The notes under the pieces are model-generated. The model saw nothing but the letters and a program-made list of their open reading frames with translations. It was not told where the DNA came from and searched no databases. Source: Afipia sp. GAS231 (GTDB lineage Bacteria; Pseudomonadota; Alphaproteobacteria; Rhizobiales; Xanthobacteraceae). Taken from it: a stretch of DNA of 64,000 bases. The DNA lies in contig NZ_LT629703.1 of NCBI RefSeq assembly GCF_900103365.1, forward strand, positions 2,108,001-2,172,000, given 5' to 3'. The translations under genes and the position numbers were made by a program. Below are positions 53,139 through 60,112 of this stretch, in pieces (positions within the stretch are counted from its first letter, which is position 1; the number at the start of each line of letters is the position of its first letter).

Positions 53139-53732
53139 TTACCGCGGCTTGTCGTTGAGTTGATAATTGAGATGCGCCTTCACCGTCGGCCATTCGCTGG
53201 CGATGATGCTGTAAACCACGGTGTCGCGCAACGTGCCGTTCGGCGCGATCTGGTGGCTGCGCAAAATACCGTCCTGCTTGGCGCCGAGCCGTTCGATGCC
53301 GCGCCGGCTCTGGTGATTGAAGAAATGCGTGCGGAACTCGACCGCGATGCAATCCATCTTCTCGAAAGCGTGGGTCAGCAGCAGCAATTTGCACTGCGTA
53401 TTGACCGCGCTGCGCTGCACACGCTTGGCATACCAGGTCGATCCGATCTCGACGCGGCGGTTGGCCGCATCGACGTTCATGTAGGTCGTCATGCCCGCGA
53501 TCTTGCCGTCGGCGTCGTAAACCGTGAACGGCAGCATGGAGCCTGCCGTGAGCAGGCCGAGCCGGCGATCGATTTCCTTGCGCATGCCTTCCGGCGTGGG
53601 CACGGCGGTGTACCAGAGCTTGTACAGATCGCCGTCGCTGACGGCTTCGGTGAGCCCGGCACATTGATCTTGCGACAGCGGCTCGAGCCGCGCGTGTTCG
53701 CCGCGCAGGGTGACAGGTTCAAGGAAGGGCAT
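53139..53732 (-). CDS. GNAT-family N-acetyltransferase (RimJ/RimL type)
   Basis: The 197-residue product is counted from ATG 53732, with GGAGTCCCAA ahead. It shows the RimJ/RimL-like N-acetyltransferase pattern: LRGEHARLEPLSQDQCAGL, AGMTTYMNVDAANRRVEIGSTW and the acetyl-CoA region TQCKLLLLTHAFEKMDCIAVEFRTHFFNHQSRRGIERLGAKQDGILR (in parts). Acceptor unknown. It is 25 bases upstream of the GMC gene and may be co-transcribed. Confidence 0.88.
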   Translation of the reverse strand: MPFLEPVTLRGEHARLEPLSQDQCAGLTEAVSDGDLYKLWYTAVPTPEGMRKEIDRRLGLLTAGSMLPFTVYDADGKIAGMTTYMNVDAANRRVEIGSTWYAKRVQRSAVNTQCKLLLLTHAFEKMDCIAVEFRTHFFNHQSRRGIERLGAKQDGILRSHQIAPNGTLRDTVVYSIIASEWPTVKAHLNYQLNDKPR

Positions 53733-53754
53733 TTGGGACTCCGTTCGTGAGGCG

Positions 53755-53832
53755 ATCATTCCGGGATGGTGCGTTAGCACCAGACCCGGAAGTTCGAGAT
53801 TCCGGGTTCGCGCTAAGCGCGCCCCGGAATGA
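53755..53832. repeat. Short palindromic repeat (ATCATTCCGG...CCGGAATGACG family)
   Basis: ATCATTCCGGGATGGTGCGT opens and GCGCGCCCCGGAATGACGG closes. A shortened member of the family at 18677 and 44290. Confidence 0.78.
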
Positions 53833-53846
53833 CGGCCTTTCGGCCG

Positions 53847-54776
53847 TCACTTATTCAAAAAATTCAGCGCCAGACCGGGCCGCGCCCAGTCCATCGCGAC
53901 CAGTTCGCCCTTGCCTGACAGCGTGATGTAGGCGGTCTTCAGATCGGGGCCGCCGAAGGCGATGTTGGTGGTCATGCGGTCGCCGGTCTCGACCTGCTCG
54001 ACCAACTTGCCATCGGGCGCGATCACCGAGATGCAGCCCGAGATCAACGTCGCGACGCAGATATTGCCGGAGGCTTCCACCGCCAGCGAATCGAACATCT
54101 GGTAGCCGCCGAGTCCCGCGATCGGCTTGCCGCGTTCGCCGCGGTAGATCGGATCGCGCGGCTTGACCTCGCCGGGCGCGGCGAGATCGAACGCCCACAG
54201 CCGCGCCGTCGGCGTCTCCGCGACATAGACGGTGTTTTCGTCCGGCGAGATGCCGATGCCGTTGGCCGGCATCATGCCGAAAGCGCCTTCGACGACCTCC
54301 TTCATGCCGGGCTTGAGATAGTAGAACGCGCCGACATCCATATCGCGGGCGCGGCGCTTGCCGAGATCGGTGAACCAGAGCCCGCCGTGTTTGTCGAACA
54401 CGAGGTCGTTCGGCCCCTTCAGCGGATGCTCGCCGACCTTGTCGATCACGGTCTCGACCTTGCCGGTGGTGAGATCGACGCGCTGGATCGAGCCGCCGAT
54501 ATATTCGGCCGCCGACGGCGGGCCCGGCATGAAGGTATTGCGCGTCGGGATCCAGCCAAAACCGCCGTTGTTGCAGATGTACATCTTGCCGTCAGGACCG
54601 AGCGCCGCGCCATTGGGGCCGCCGGGGATTTCCGCGACCACTTGCTTGCGGCCGTCGGGCCAGCAGCGCGTCAGGCGTTTACCGCGGATTTCGACCAGCA
54701 CCACCGAGCCGTCGGGCATCACCACCGGCCCTTCTGGAAACTCCAATCCAGTGGCGATCACGCGAACATTGGCCAT
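53847..54776 (-). CDS. SMP-30/gluconolactonase family protein
   Basis: The 309-residue product is counted from ATG 54776, after GGGAGGATTTC. It is a six-bladed propeller lactonase: VIATGLEFPEGPVVMPDGSVVLVE, GGPNGAALGPDGKMYICNNGGF, KGPNDLVFDKHGGLWFTD and GIGISPDENTVYVAET. These carry the Glu/Asn/Asp metal ligands. It hydrolyses sugar or aromatic-derived lactones and often follows oxygenase steps, including esters made by Baeyer-Villiger enzymes. A repeat separates it from the GNAT gene. Confidence 0.9.
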   Translation of the reverse strand: MANVRVIATGLEFPEGPVVMPDGSVVLVEIRGKRLTRCWPDGRKQVVAEIPGGPNGAALGPDGKMYICNNGGFGWIPTRNTFMPGPPSAAEYIGGSIQRVDLTTGKVETVIDKVGEHPLKGPNDLVFDKHGGLWFTDLGKRRARDMDVGAFYYLKPGMKEVVEGAFGMMPANGIGISPDENTVYVAETPTARLWAFDLAAPGEVKPRDPIYRGERGKPIAGLGGYQMFDSLAVEASGNICVATLISGCISVIAPDGKLVEQVETGDRMTTNIAFGGPDLKTAYITLSGKGELVAMDWARPGLALNFLNK

Positions 54777-54959
54777 GAAATCCTCCCGGCTTGTAGCTGC
54801 TGGCGGATTCCAGTTCGGCCCCGCACGCACACAATTTCGTTGCTTCGGTTATGGCAAAGTCGTCAGGGATTGCCAACCCGACTGCGAGCATGGCGGTATG
54901 TTCTCGCGGCGCCAGGCGCCCGAAGTGCTCCGATTGCTCTCGCCCATGAAAATCAGAGG

Positions 54960-55292
54960 GCGCAGGGAAAGCCGGGTACACGCTGTACCCGCGGTCTCGC
55001 GTGCGTGTTGCACAAGAATAGGCTGCACACGAGCATACAGGTTCAGCGGAGGCACTCCGACTTTCCCTGCGCAATGGCTTTACGGCTTATACGAGATCGT
55101 CCTGGTGACCGGCTTTCTTGCCACCATCGCCGGCTTGAAGCGTTAGCCTCTCGCCAACTTGACGCCAGCACCGGGGCGTCGGACCCAAACGATTTCACCG
55201 TACGCAACCGTGCGCTCGTCTTTCGCACCATCGCGTCCACCGCATCCCCGCCCCACGTTCGTGACGATGGCCAACGCCCTCTGCTCGGGACG
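54960..55292 (-). ncRNA. Structured repeat element, copy 2 (candidate RNA with a four-way junction)
   Basis: Read on the minus strand this is the uninterrupted homolog of 23761-24082. Core 54960-55072: closing helix GCGCAGGGAA/TTCCCTGCGC, then hairpin AG-T-CGGAG/CTCCG-CT, helix CTCGTGTGC/GCACGCGAG and hairpin GGGTAC/GTACCC. The 38-base leader at 55073-55110 is identical to copy 1. Further upstream the block TACGGTGAAATCGTTTGGGT (about 55183-55202) and the GACGCC/GGCGTC hairpin are kept. Base changes between copies preserve pairing. It lies between the lactonase gene and a small exported-protein gene; no protein frame supported. Confidence 0.65.
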
Positions 55293-55406
55293 GGATGGAC
55301 GGAGTTGTAGGTTTGATTCCACCCAGCCGCGAAGCGGAATATTTTCGCGCGAAGAGATTGACCCACATCTTGGGTTGATTTGCCCGTCGGGCAACATGCC
55401 TATGGT

Positions 55407-55492
55407 GGGTCGGGACTTGGGTTGAGCGAAGCGAAACCCATCGACGGCGGCGCTTGGCTGATGGGTTTCGCTTCGCTCAACCCATCCTACGA
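55407..55492. repeat. Dispersed inverted repeat (TGGGTTGAGCGAAGCGAAACCC family)
   Basis: CTTGGGTTGAGCGAAGCGAA and TTTCGCTTCGCTCAACCCAT are long near-perfect inverted arms. It lies just past the stop codon of the gene ending at 55494 and next to copy 2 of the structured element. Confidence 0.8.
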
Positions 55493-55493
55493 A

Positions 55494-55874
55494 TTAGTTC
55501 TTGGCGCGGATGAACCCGGACAGCCTGGTCTTCTGGGCCTCGCACCAGGCGGTCATGCCGAGACGCCGCTGGTCGGCATCCGTCGCCCTTGTGGCGACCG
55601 CGACCTCGGTCATCAGATCGTCAGATTGCTTTTCGCCCATCTTGCCGCCGGTGTGCATGTAGGCGATGGCCTTGCGCACCTGCTCGGTGGTCTCGTCGGC
55701 GAGCTGCATCTCCTTGGCCTTCTGCACCAGATCCTGATAGGCGACGTCGGTGCCGGGACACTCCACCTTGGTGGCGAACGCTTGCAGGACCATGGTGACG
55801 TACTCGGCGCGGGACTCGGCATGCGCCGGGGTCGCAAGGGCCATCAACCCGATCACGAAAAGGCCATAGCGCAT
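55494..55874 (-). CDS. Small exported protein, function unknown
   Basis: The 126-residue product is counted from ATG 55874 (AGGGAGGAAGCG upstream); a longer frame from 55961 buries the signal. The signal peptide is MRYGLFVIGLMALATPAHA. The mature helical part has two Cys (KVECPGTDVAYQ and MTAWCEAQKTRL). It also has YVTMVLQAFATKV and TTEQVRKAIAYMHTGGKMGEKQSDDLM. No family recognised; periplasmic. Confidence 0.75.
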   Translation of the reverse strand: MRYGLFVIGLMALATPAHAESRAEYVTMVLQAFATKVECPGTDVAYQDLVQKAKEMQLADETTEQVRKAIAYMHTGGKMGEKQSDDLMTEVAVATRATDADQRRLGMTAWCEAQKTRLSGFIRAKN

Positions 55875-56069
55875 CGCTTCCTCCCTGATTGTTTCGAGAG
55901 AGGCTAGCCTTGGCTGGATGACGGCGCAACCTCGCATGGAAGCATCTTTCCAGGTCACCATTGCCGGTGCGCCCCCGCGCAGGGATCCTATTCATCTGTG
56001 ATGGGTATCGCTTCGCTCGCCCCCATCCTGCGCATCCGGGAACTTCGTCGTCTTCCAACGCGCGCGCGA

Positions 56070-56095
56070 GGAACCAATGGTCGAGGCTGTTGGTT
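56070..56095 (+). promoter_or_regulatory. Candidate sigma-EcfG promoter upstream of the small-gene group
   Basis: GGAAC (56070-56074), 17 bases, then GGTT (56092-56095) approximates the EcfG consensus. The first small gene starts 35 bases later. This is a one-mismatch call. Confidence 0.45.
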
Positions 56096-56129
56096 GTAGC
56101 GGAAATGCCGCGCACCGAGGGAGTGGCGC

Positions 56130-56279
56130 ATGATCCGCAAGTTGAGCTCGGGTGAGTTCCGGCTTTATTCCCGCAAGAAAAATCCGAAGACGGGCAAGCG
56201 CCGCAACCTCGGCACCTTCAAGTCACGCGCCGCAGCGGAAAAGCACGAGCACGACGTGCAGTATTTCAAAAGGCATTGA
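56130..56279 (+). CDS. Very small basic protein (49 aa)
   Basis: The reading frame from ATG 56130, after GAGGGAGTGGCGC, encodes MIRKLSSGEFRLYSRKKNPK followed by TGKRRNLGTFKSRAAAEKHE and HDVQYFKRH. The plan (a basic beta-hairpin then an Ala/Glu/Lys helix) is a familiar Bradyrhizobium/rhizobial small protein in which the 'GTFKSRAAAEKHE' part recurs. There is no signal peptide, and the charge suggests nucleic-acid binding, though that is inference. First of three small genes with 8- and 1-base gaps. Confidence 0.75.
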   Translation: MIRKLSSGEFRLYSRKKNPKTGKRRNLGTFKSRAAAEKHEHDVQYFKRH

Positions 56280-56287
56280 GGTGTCCC

Positions 56288-56422
56288 ATGAAACACGGTC
56301 CTGTCATTGATCATACGCTGATCGAACAGCCACCCAGCGAGTCTGAGCGGAGCCGGGGTATACTGACCACCGGCGTCATTGCGCTTGTCGCGATCGGAAT
56401 CGCGATCTACTGGATGACGTAG
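56288..56422 (+). CDS. Very small single-pass membrane protein (44 aa)
   Basis: ATG 56288 opens MKHGPVIDHTLIEQPPSESE, then RSRGILTTGVIALVAIGIAI and YWMT. One transmembrane helix at the C-terminal end (about residues 24-43), N-terminus polar and probably cytosolic. It starts 8 bases after the first small gene with GAGGTGTCCC upstream. Function unknown. Confidence 0.65.
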   Translation: MKHGPVIDHTLIEQPPSESERSRGILTTGVIALVAIGIAIYWMT

Positions 56423-56423
56423 C

Positions 56424-56570
56424 ATGGTACGCGAAGGCCCTGCGCCCTATCCTGCCGAAAAAGCACGGGGTGGCGAAATCATTCTGAAGACGCCGGCTCG
56501 CCGGGCGATCTTCCTCGCCGGTCTGATCGGCGCCGTTCTGCTGGTGCTGATCCTGGGATTGATCCGCTAA
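56424..56570 (+). CDS. Very small single-pass membrane protein (48 aa)
   Basis: ATG 56424 is one base after the preceding stop. The product MVREGPAPYPAEKARGGEII continues LKTPARRAIFLAGLIGAVLL and VLILGLIR. One transmembrane helix covers about residues 29-47. A similar layout to its neighbour (polar lead, C-terminal helix) suggests a pair acting together. The tight spacing implies translational coupling. Confidence 0.65.
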   Translation: MVREGPAPYPAEKARGGEIILKTPARRAIFLAGLIGAVLLVLILGLIR

Positions 56571-56571
56571 T

Positions 56572-56645
56572 CCGTAGGGCGGATTAGCGAAGCGTAATCC
56601 GCCGTCCCAAATGTATCGGCGGATTACGCTGTCGCTAATCCGCCC
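56572..56645. repeat. Dispersed repeat of the GTAGGGCGGATTAGCGAAGCG family
   Basis: CGTAGGGCGGATTAGCGAAG and GGCGGATTACGCTGTCGCTA...TCCGCCC are inverted arms starting right after the third small gene. It may end that operon's transcript. Confidence 0.85.
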
Positions 56646-56672
56646 GCGTGTCTGAGCATTCTCGACCCTTCA

Positions 56673-56980
56673 TCATGCTTTGTCGTAGAGCGCGCGGAGC
56701 TCGTCCTTGGCTTTCTCGATCTTGACCTTGCGGATGGCGGAGAGATTTTGCCGGCGCGGTTTTCGTAGAAGCTGAGCATCGACATCGCCGAGCGGAACGG
56801 CGACGATTTTCGCCTTGTGCTTCGCTCGGCTGAGCGTTTCAGGGACAAGGCGAGGGCCCGAGGCGTCTTCTTGAAGACGCCATCCTCAAGGGTCATCGCA
56901 TCACTCGTCTCAGTCACCTTTTGAGACCAGCGCTTCGAGGTTGGTTTCTTTTTGGCAGTTTTTTTCGCCTTCCTGGCCAT
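56673..56980 (-). pseudogene. DUF3175 family gene with a one-base frameshift
   Basis: From ATG 56980 (GGAGGCGTTGTT upstream) the frame reads MARKAKKTAKKKPTSKRWSQ, KVTETSDAMTLEDGVFKKTP and SMLSFYENRAGK, matching DUF3175. At the T-run 56746-56749 (AAAA on the coding strand) one base is missing. Adding one A restores NLSAIRKVKIEKAKDELRAL and YDKA to a stop at 56673, the normal family end. As written the frame runs on to 56624 with unrelated sequence. Either a true mutation or a sequencing error in a homopolymer. Confidence 0.8.
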
Positions 56981-57104
56981 AACAACGCCTCCGTTTTCGA
57001 GACAATCGTCATCGCAACGCGCGGTTCCTCGCGGCCGGGAGCCGCCGCATTGTTCTACGCCAAATCGTGAAGCCGCGACGGCGTAGTCAGCGACAAATTG
57101 TCCA

Positions 57105-57129
57105 GGAACCAAATTCATCTACCGGAGTT
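57105..57129 (+). promoter_or_regulatory. Possible sigma-EcfG promoter before the 56-aa membrane protein gene
   Basis: GGAAC (57105-57109), 16 bases, then AGTT (57126-57129) is a near match to GGAAC-N16/17-cGTT. The ATG is at 57151. Confidence 0.4.
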
Positions 57130-57150
57130 TTTGCCCGCGGCAGGATTCCA

Positions 57151-57321
57151 ATGCTTCGCAAATTTTCAAATCTGGCAGTGCTTTGCATTGCGCTCGCGGC
57201 AGCGGCCGGCATGCTGGCGTGGGTTAGCACCATGGCCATCAACGTGTTGCTGGACGCGCCCGGCGATGGCGCCGCGGCCATGAGGAGCGTCCAGCCGGTC
57301 AATGAGACTGGGTCGAAATAG
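57151..57321 (+). CDS. Small membrane protein (56 aa)
   Basis: From ATG 57151 the product MLRKFSNLAVLCIALAAAAG continues MLAWVSTMAINVLLDAPGDG with a short polar tail ending VNETGSK. One or one-and-a-half hydrophobic segments suggest a signal anchor. The frame extends upstream to 57067 but the basic/hydrophobic start fits 57151. Divergent from the DUF3175 gene. Function unknown. Confidence 0.55.
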   Translation: MLRKFSNLAVLCIALAAAAGMLAWVSTMAINVLLDAPGDGAAAMRSVQPVNETGSK

Positions 57322-57344
57322 GAGTGGACGTCGGCCCGCGGCAG

Positions 57345-57460
57345 CCCGTAGGGCGGATTTGCGAAGCGTAATCCGCCGTCTGATACGCAATGGCGGATTA
57401 CGCCTTCCGCCTTCGCTCGCAGAGCTACGGCAGACAAGTCGGCTAATCCGCCCTACGCCG
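57345..57460. repeat. Dispersed repeat of the GTAGGGCGGATTAGCGAAGCG family, with insertion
   Basis: CGTAGGGCGGATTTGCGAAG and GGCGGATTACGCCTTCCGCC then CGGCTAATCCGCCCTACG are arms, with about 30 extra bases in the right arm. It abuts the stop codon of the cupin-like gene. Confidence 0.8.
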
Positions 57461-57462
57461 GT

Positions 57463-58605
57463 CTACTCGTACAAATACCCGACCGGCTTGCCTTCGGTAC
57501 GCAGGGGGCGGATGTCCTTGCGCGTAATGATTTGACCGGCCAGGCCGTCAATCTCGTCGCGCTGCGTCGGCGTCCAGCTGCGAAGATTCTCCATGCCTTT
57601 CAGCAAGCCGAGCCGGAGGATCTGGGTATTCTCGCCGACGCCCACGAGATTGATGGTGTTCTTGCCCGCCGTCACGGTATCGCCGGTCGCGAGTTCGAAA
57701 TTCTCCCCCGCGCTGTTGGTAAAGGCGGCGGTGCCGCGGATGACGCGATAGATCACGACCTCGCCTTTGTCGAGGAAGGCCGTATCCGCGGCGGCCGAGG
57801 TGCTCTTCGGCAACAGCGACTGACCACGCGGGTCGGTCGCGATGATGTGTCCCGTCGTCAAACGACCGCTCGGAATCTCGATACCGATATCACGCACATA
57901 AACCGGCCCGGCGGATTTGACCGGCGCACCAGGTGGCAGCGGCTTGTAGAGCGCGTCCAGCTCCAGCGGATCCTGGAGCCAGAAGCAGGCATCGGCCGGG
58001 CGATCATGCAGCGGATGGCTCCAGGCCACGCGTGGCGTTTCCGCTTCGTTGATCTGATCCGGACCCACCACGGTCGGGTTGGGAAAGGTCGTGGGATCGG
58101 TGATGAAGGCTTCGAGAAACTTGCCGGAATAGCCCATGGACATCGGATCCGGCACGACGGTCTGCGGCGTCTTCAGGTTCTCTTCCGTTGGTAACCCGGA
58201 CCAGGTGTAAAACAGCTGGCGATGCACGATCGCGCTCTGCAGCATCACCGCACCGGGGGCGACGTAGTAAAACCGGCCATCGTAATCGAAGGTGAACGTG
58301 CCCGACGTGACCAGCACGAGCTGGTAACCGCCCGGCGGCAGGTGAAGATGGAAATCGGTGGGGCCGGTATCGGGGAGGTAAATCGGCAGGTTGGTCGAAA
58401 CCTCGTGGAGCAGGAAGGTTTCGTTGTTGGCATGAAAGCCTTCGTTGGCGCGGTTGTAGAGCGCCTGCGGGCGATACGTTGCCTCGTGTGACGCATCCTT
58501 GTCGCGGTCGATCGCGACGAAATTCGTGTTGTTCAGCCGGAGGGGATCGCCGTTCGGGCGGGTAAGGCCGGGCATTTTGAGATCGATCGCGGCGTGCACG
58601 TTCAT
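57463..58605 (-). CDS. Cupin-like protein, function unknown
   Basis: The 380-residue product is counted from ATG 58605, after GGAGGGTGTC. The first half looks like a cupin barrel: FHANNETFLLHEV, TDFHLHLPPGGYQLVLVTSGTFTFDYDGRFYYVAPGAVML (in parts). A second barrel-like part has PKSTSAAADTAFLDKGEVVIYRVIRGTAAFTNSAGENFELATGDTV. No signal peptide. The double-barrel plan resembles homogentisate- or quercetin-dioxygenase-like bicupins, but a clear metal triad is not seen. Standalone. Confidence 0.7.
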   Translation of the reverse strand: MNVHAAIDLKMPGLTRPNGDPLRLNNTNFVAIDRDKDASHEATYRPQALYNRANEGFHANNETFLLHEVSTNLPIYLPDTGPTDFHLHLPPGGYQLVLVTSGTFTFDYDGRFYYVAPGAVMLQSAIVHRQLFYTWSGLPTEENLKTPQTVVPDPMSMGYSGKFLEAFITDPTTFPNPTVVGPDQINEAETPRVAWSHPLHDRPADACFWLQDPLELDALYKPLPPGAPVKSAGPVYVRDIGIEIPSGRLTTGHIIATDPRGQSLLPKSTSAAADTAFLDKGEVVIYRVIRGTAAFTNSAGENFELATGDTVTAGKNTINLVGVGENTQILRLGLLKGMENLRSWTPTQRDEIDGLAGQIITRKDIRPLRTEGKPVGYLYE

Positions 58606-58947
58606 GACACCCTCCAATCCGAGTCGTTCAACGAGATCTGAGGCATGTTCAATTGCTGCTCTGCCTGGCAGGGCGCTCGGAATCGCTCGTCGATCCCGAG
58701 CCTCACGATGCATGCTGCGATGCGAAATTTGGGCCAGTTGGGGCCGGGAGCATCACATCGCCTCGCAGGGGATGGGCGCATTGAAAAAAGGCTAGTTCGC
58801 ACAGGCTGTTATATCGGCCAACGCTGGGGGTTGCGTGGACCCCCATGATGCGATTCCAAAAGAAAAAGGATGGTGCCTTGCGTAAATTGTCAGCAAGCGG
58901 CGCCAAGGAAGGCGCAGTTGAAAAGCACGACGCCATCCCGAGCCGCC
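58606..58947. other. Intergenic region, no gene supported
   Basis: About 340 bases between two minus-strand genes. It should hold the promoter of the cupin-like gene. Short open frames occur on both strands, without ribosome sites or recognisable protein features. Confidence 0.5.
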
Positions 58948-59784
58948 CTACTCCCGCACCGGAATCCAGATCTCCAGCCCGCCATTGCCGGTCACCGGAT
59001 CGAACTTTTCGTCGTAGCGCTCAAAGTTCGGCGCATCGGCAGCCTTGAAACCGGACACCGGCAGCCAGTGATTCCAGATCGTGTTGACGGTGCGGCGGAT
59101 GGTCGAGATGTGTTCTGAGTGGGTGAACACCGCGTACTTCTGTTCGGGGATCCGCACCCGGGAAAATTCGCGCGGCAGGTCGGAAAAATCGGAAACCTCG
59201 ACGCCGGCGATGTAATCGAAGTTTCCGGAATCATCGCCATTGCAGCAAACGCCGTAAGCGAGGTTACCGACCCGGTCCGGAATATCGCCGGACTTCTGGT
59301 GAAACTGCTGCCACTGGCCGGGGATGCCGGCCCCGTTGTTCTGATGATTGATGCGGTCACCGATGCCGGCGACGAGCATGGCTTTGCTGGTCTCGAAACG
59401 CGGAGGCTTGAGATGATCGAGTGCGGTGGACTCCATGAGAATGGGCTCCTGTAACTTGAGATGGTCGAGACACGCGCCGTCGCGGACCGCTTCGGGCGTG
59501 ACGCCGAAGTGGTCGCGGAACGCACGGGTGAAGGCTTCGTGGGAGCTGTAGTCCGCATCCAGCGCCAGGCTCAGAATATCGGGCGCGCCGGCGACAAGCG
59601 CACGTGCCGCCTTGCTGAGGCGGCGGGCACGCACATAGCGCATCACCGAAAGTCCGCTCGCGGCGCCGAATGCCCGCACCAGATGAAAGCGCGAGACGCC
59701 GCTGACGCCGGCAATCTCGTCGAGCGTCAACGGCCCGGCCAAGTGGCTTTCGATGTACCAGAGCGCCTTGTTGGCTGGATTCAT
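58948..59784 (-). CDS. AraC-family regulator with GyrI-like effector domain
   Basis: The product has 278 residues from ATG 59784. Two AraC helix-turn-helix units occupy residues 6-100 (GPLTLDEIAGVSGVSRFHLVRAFG; ILSLALDADYSSHEAFTRAFRDHFGVTPEAVR). A GyrI-like domain follows (about 130-278) with FSRVRIPEQKYAVFTHSEHIS and NTIWNHWLPVSGF, and ends LEIWIPVRE. GyrI-like domains bind small drugs or dyes. This is the Rob/SoxS-like plan with an effector pocket. Target genes unknown. Confidence 0.92.
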   Translation of the reverse strand: MNPANKALWYIESHLAGPLTLDEIAGVSGVSRFHLVRAFGAASGLSVMRYVRARRLSKAARALVAGAPDILSLALDADYSSHEAFTRAFRDHFGVTPEAVRDGACLDHLKLQEPILMESTALDHLKPPRFETSKAMLVAGIGDRINHQNNGAGIPGQWQQFHQKSGDIPDRVGNLAYGVCCNGDDSGNFDYIAGVEVSDFSDLPREFSRVRIPEQKYAVFTHSEHISTIRRTVNTIWNHWLPVSGFKAADAPNFERYDEKFDPVTGNGGLEIWIPVRE

Positions 59785-59916
59785 GGACCAAAGTTTTCCC
59801 TCGAAGCGGCGCCACCATGGCCTGTCGGCGCGCGCCTCGTTTGACCGCACTTGCTCCCGCACGGGAAAATCCCGGGTTCCGCCGCACGGAAATTAGCGAA
59901 TAGTTCTCTGTTTTGA

Positions 59917-59985
59917 CGCGTTTTCTTCACGCGACCGGTACCACCCCGCATCAAGCGCGGGGCAGGCTTCGCTCGAAACCGCTCC
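59917..59985. repeat. Palindromic repeat of the GACGCGTTTTC family
   Basis: TTTTGACGCGTTTTCTTCAC then GCGACCGGTACCACCCCGCA, an insert CATCAAGCGCGGGGCAGG and the closing TTCGCTCGAAA. Same family as 63301 and 63730. It lies between the AraC gene and the divergent binding-protein gene. Confidence 0.75.
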
Positions 59986-60112
59986 AAAGGCTGCGCTGGT
60001 AACATAATCCCAATCGTGCATACTCGCTGCCTGCATTGAATCCGACGGCTCACCAAGCTGCCTCACAATGAAGACTGCAGAGCCTCGGCCAGCACGTCAG
60101 GGAGGACGATTG

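Noticed and set aside
51419..53158. 579-codon open frame opposite the GMC oxidoreductase gene
   Set aside because: The minus strand has all GMC signatures; this frame has none.
58602..58936. Two short minus-strand frames (66 and 77 codons) upstream of the cupin-like gene
   Set aside because: No ribosome site, no domain and no codon bias resembling neighbouring genes.
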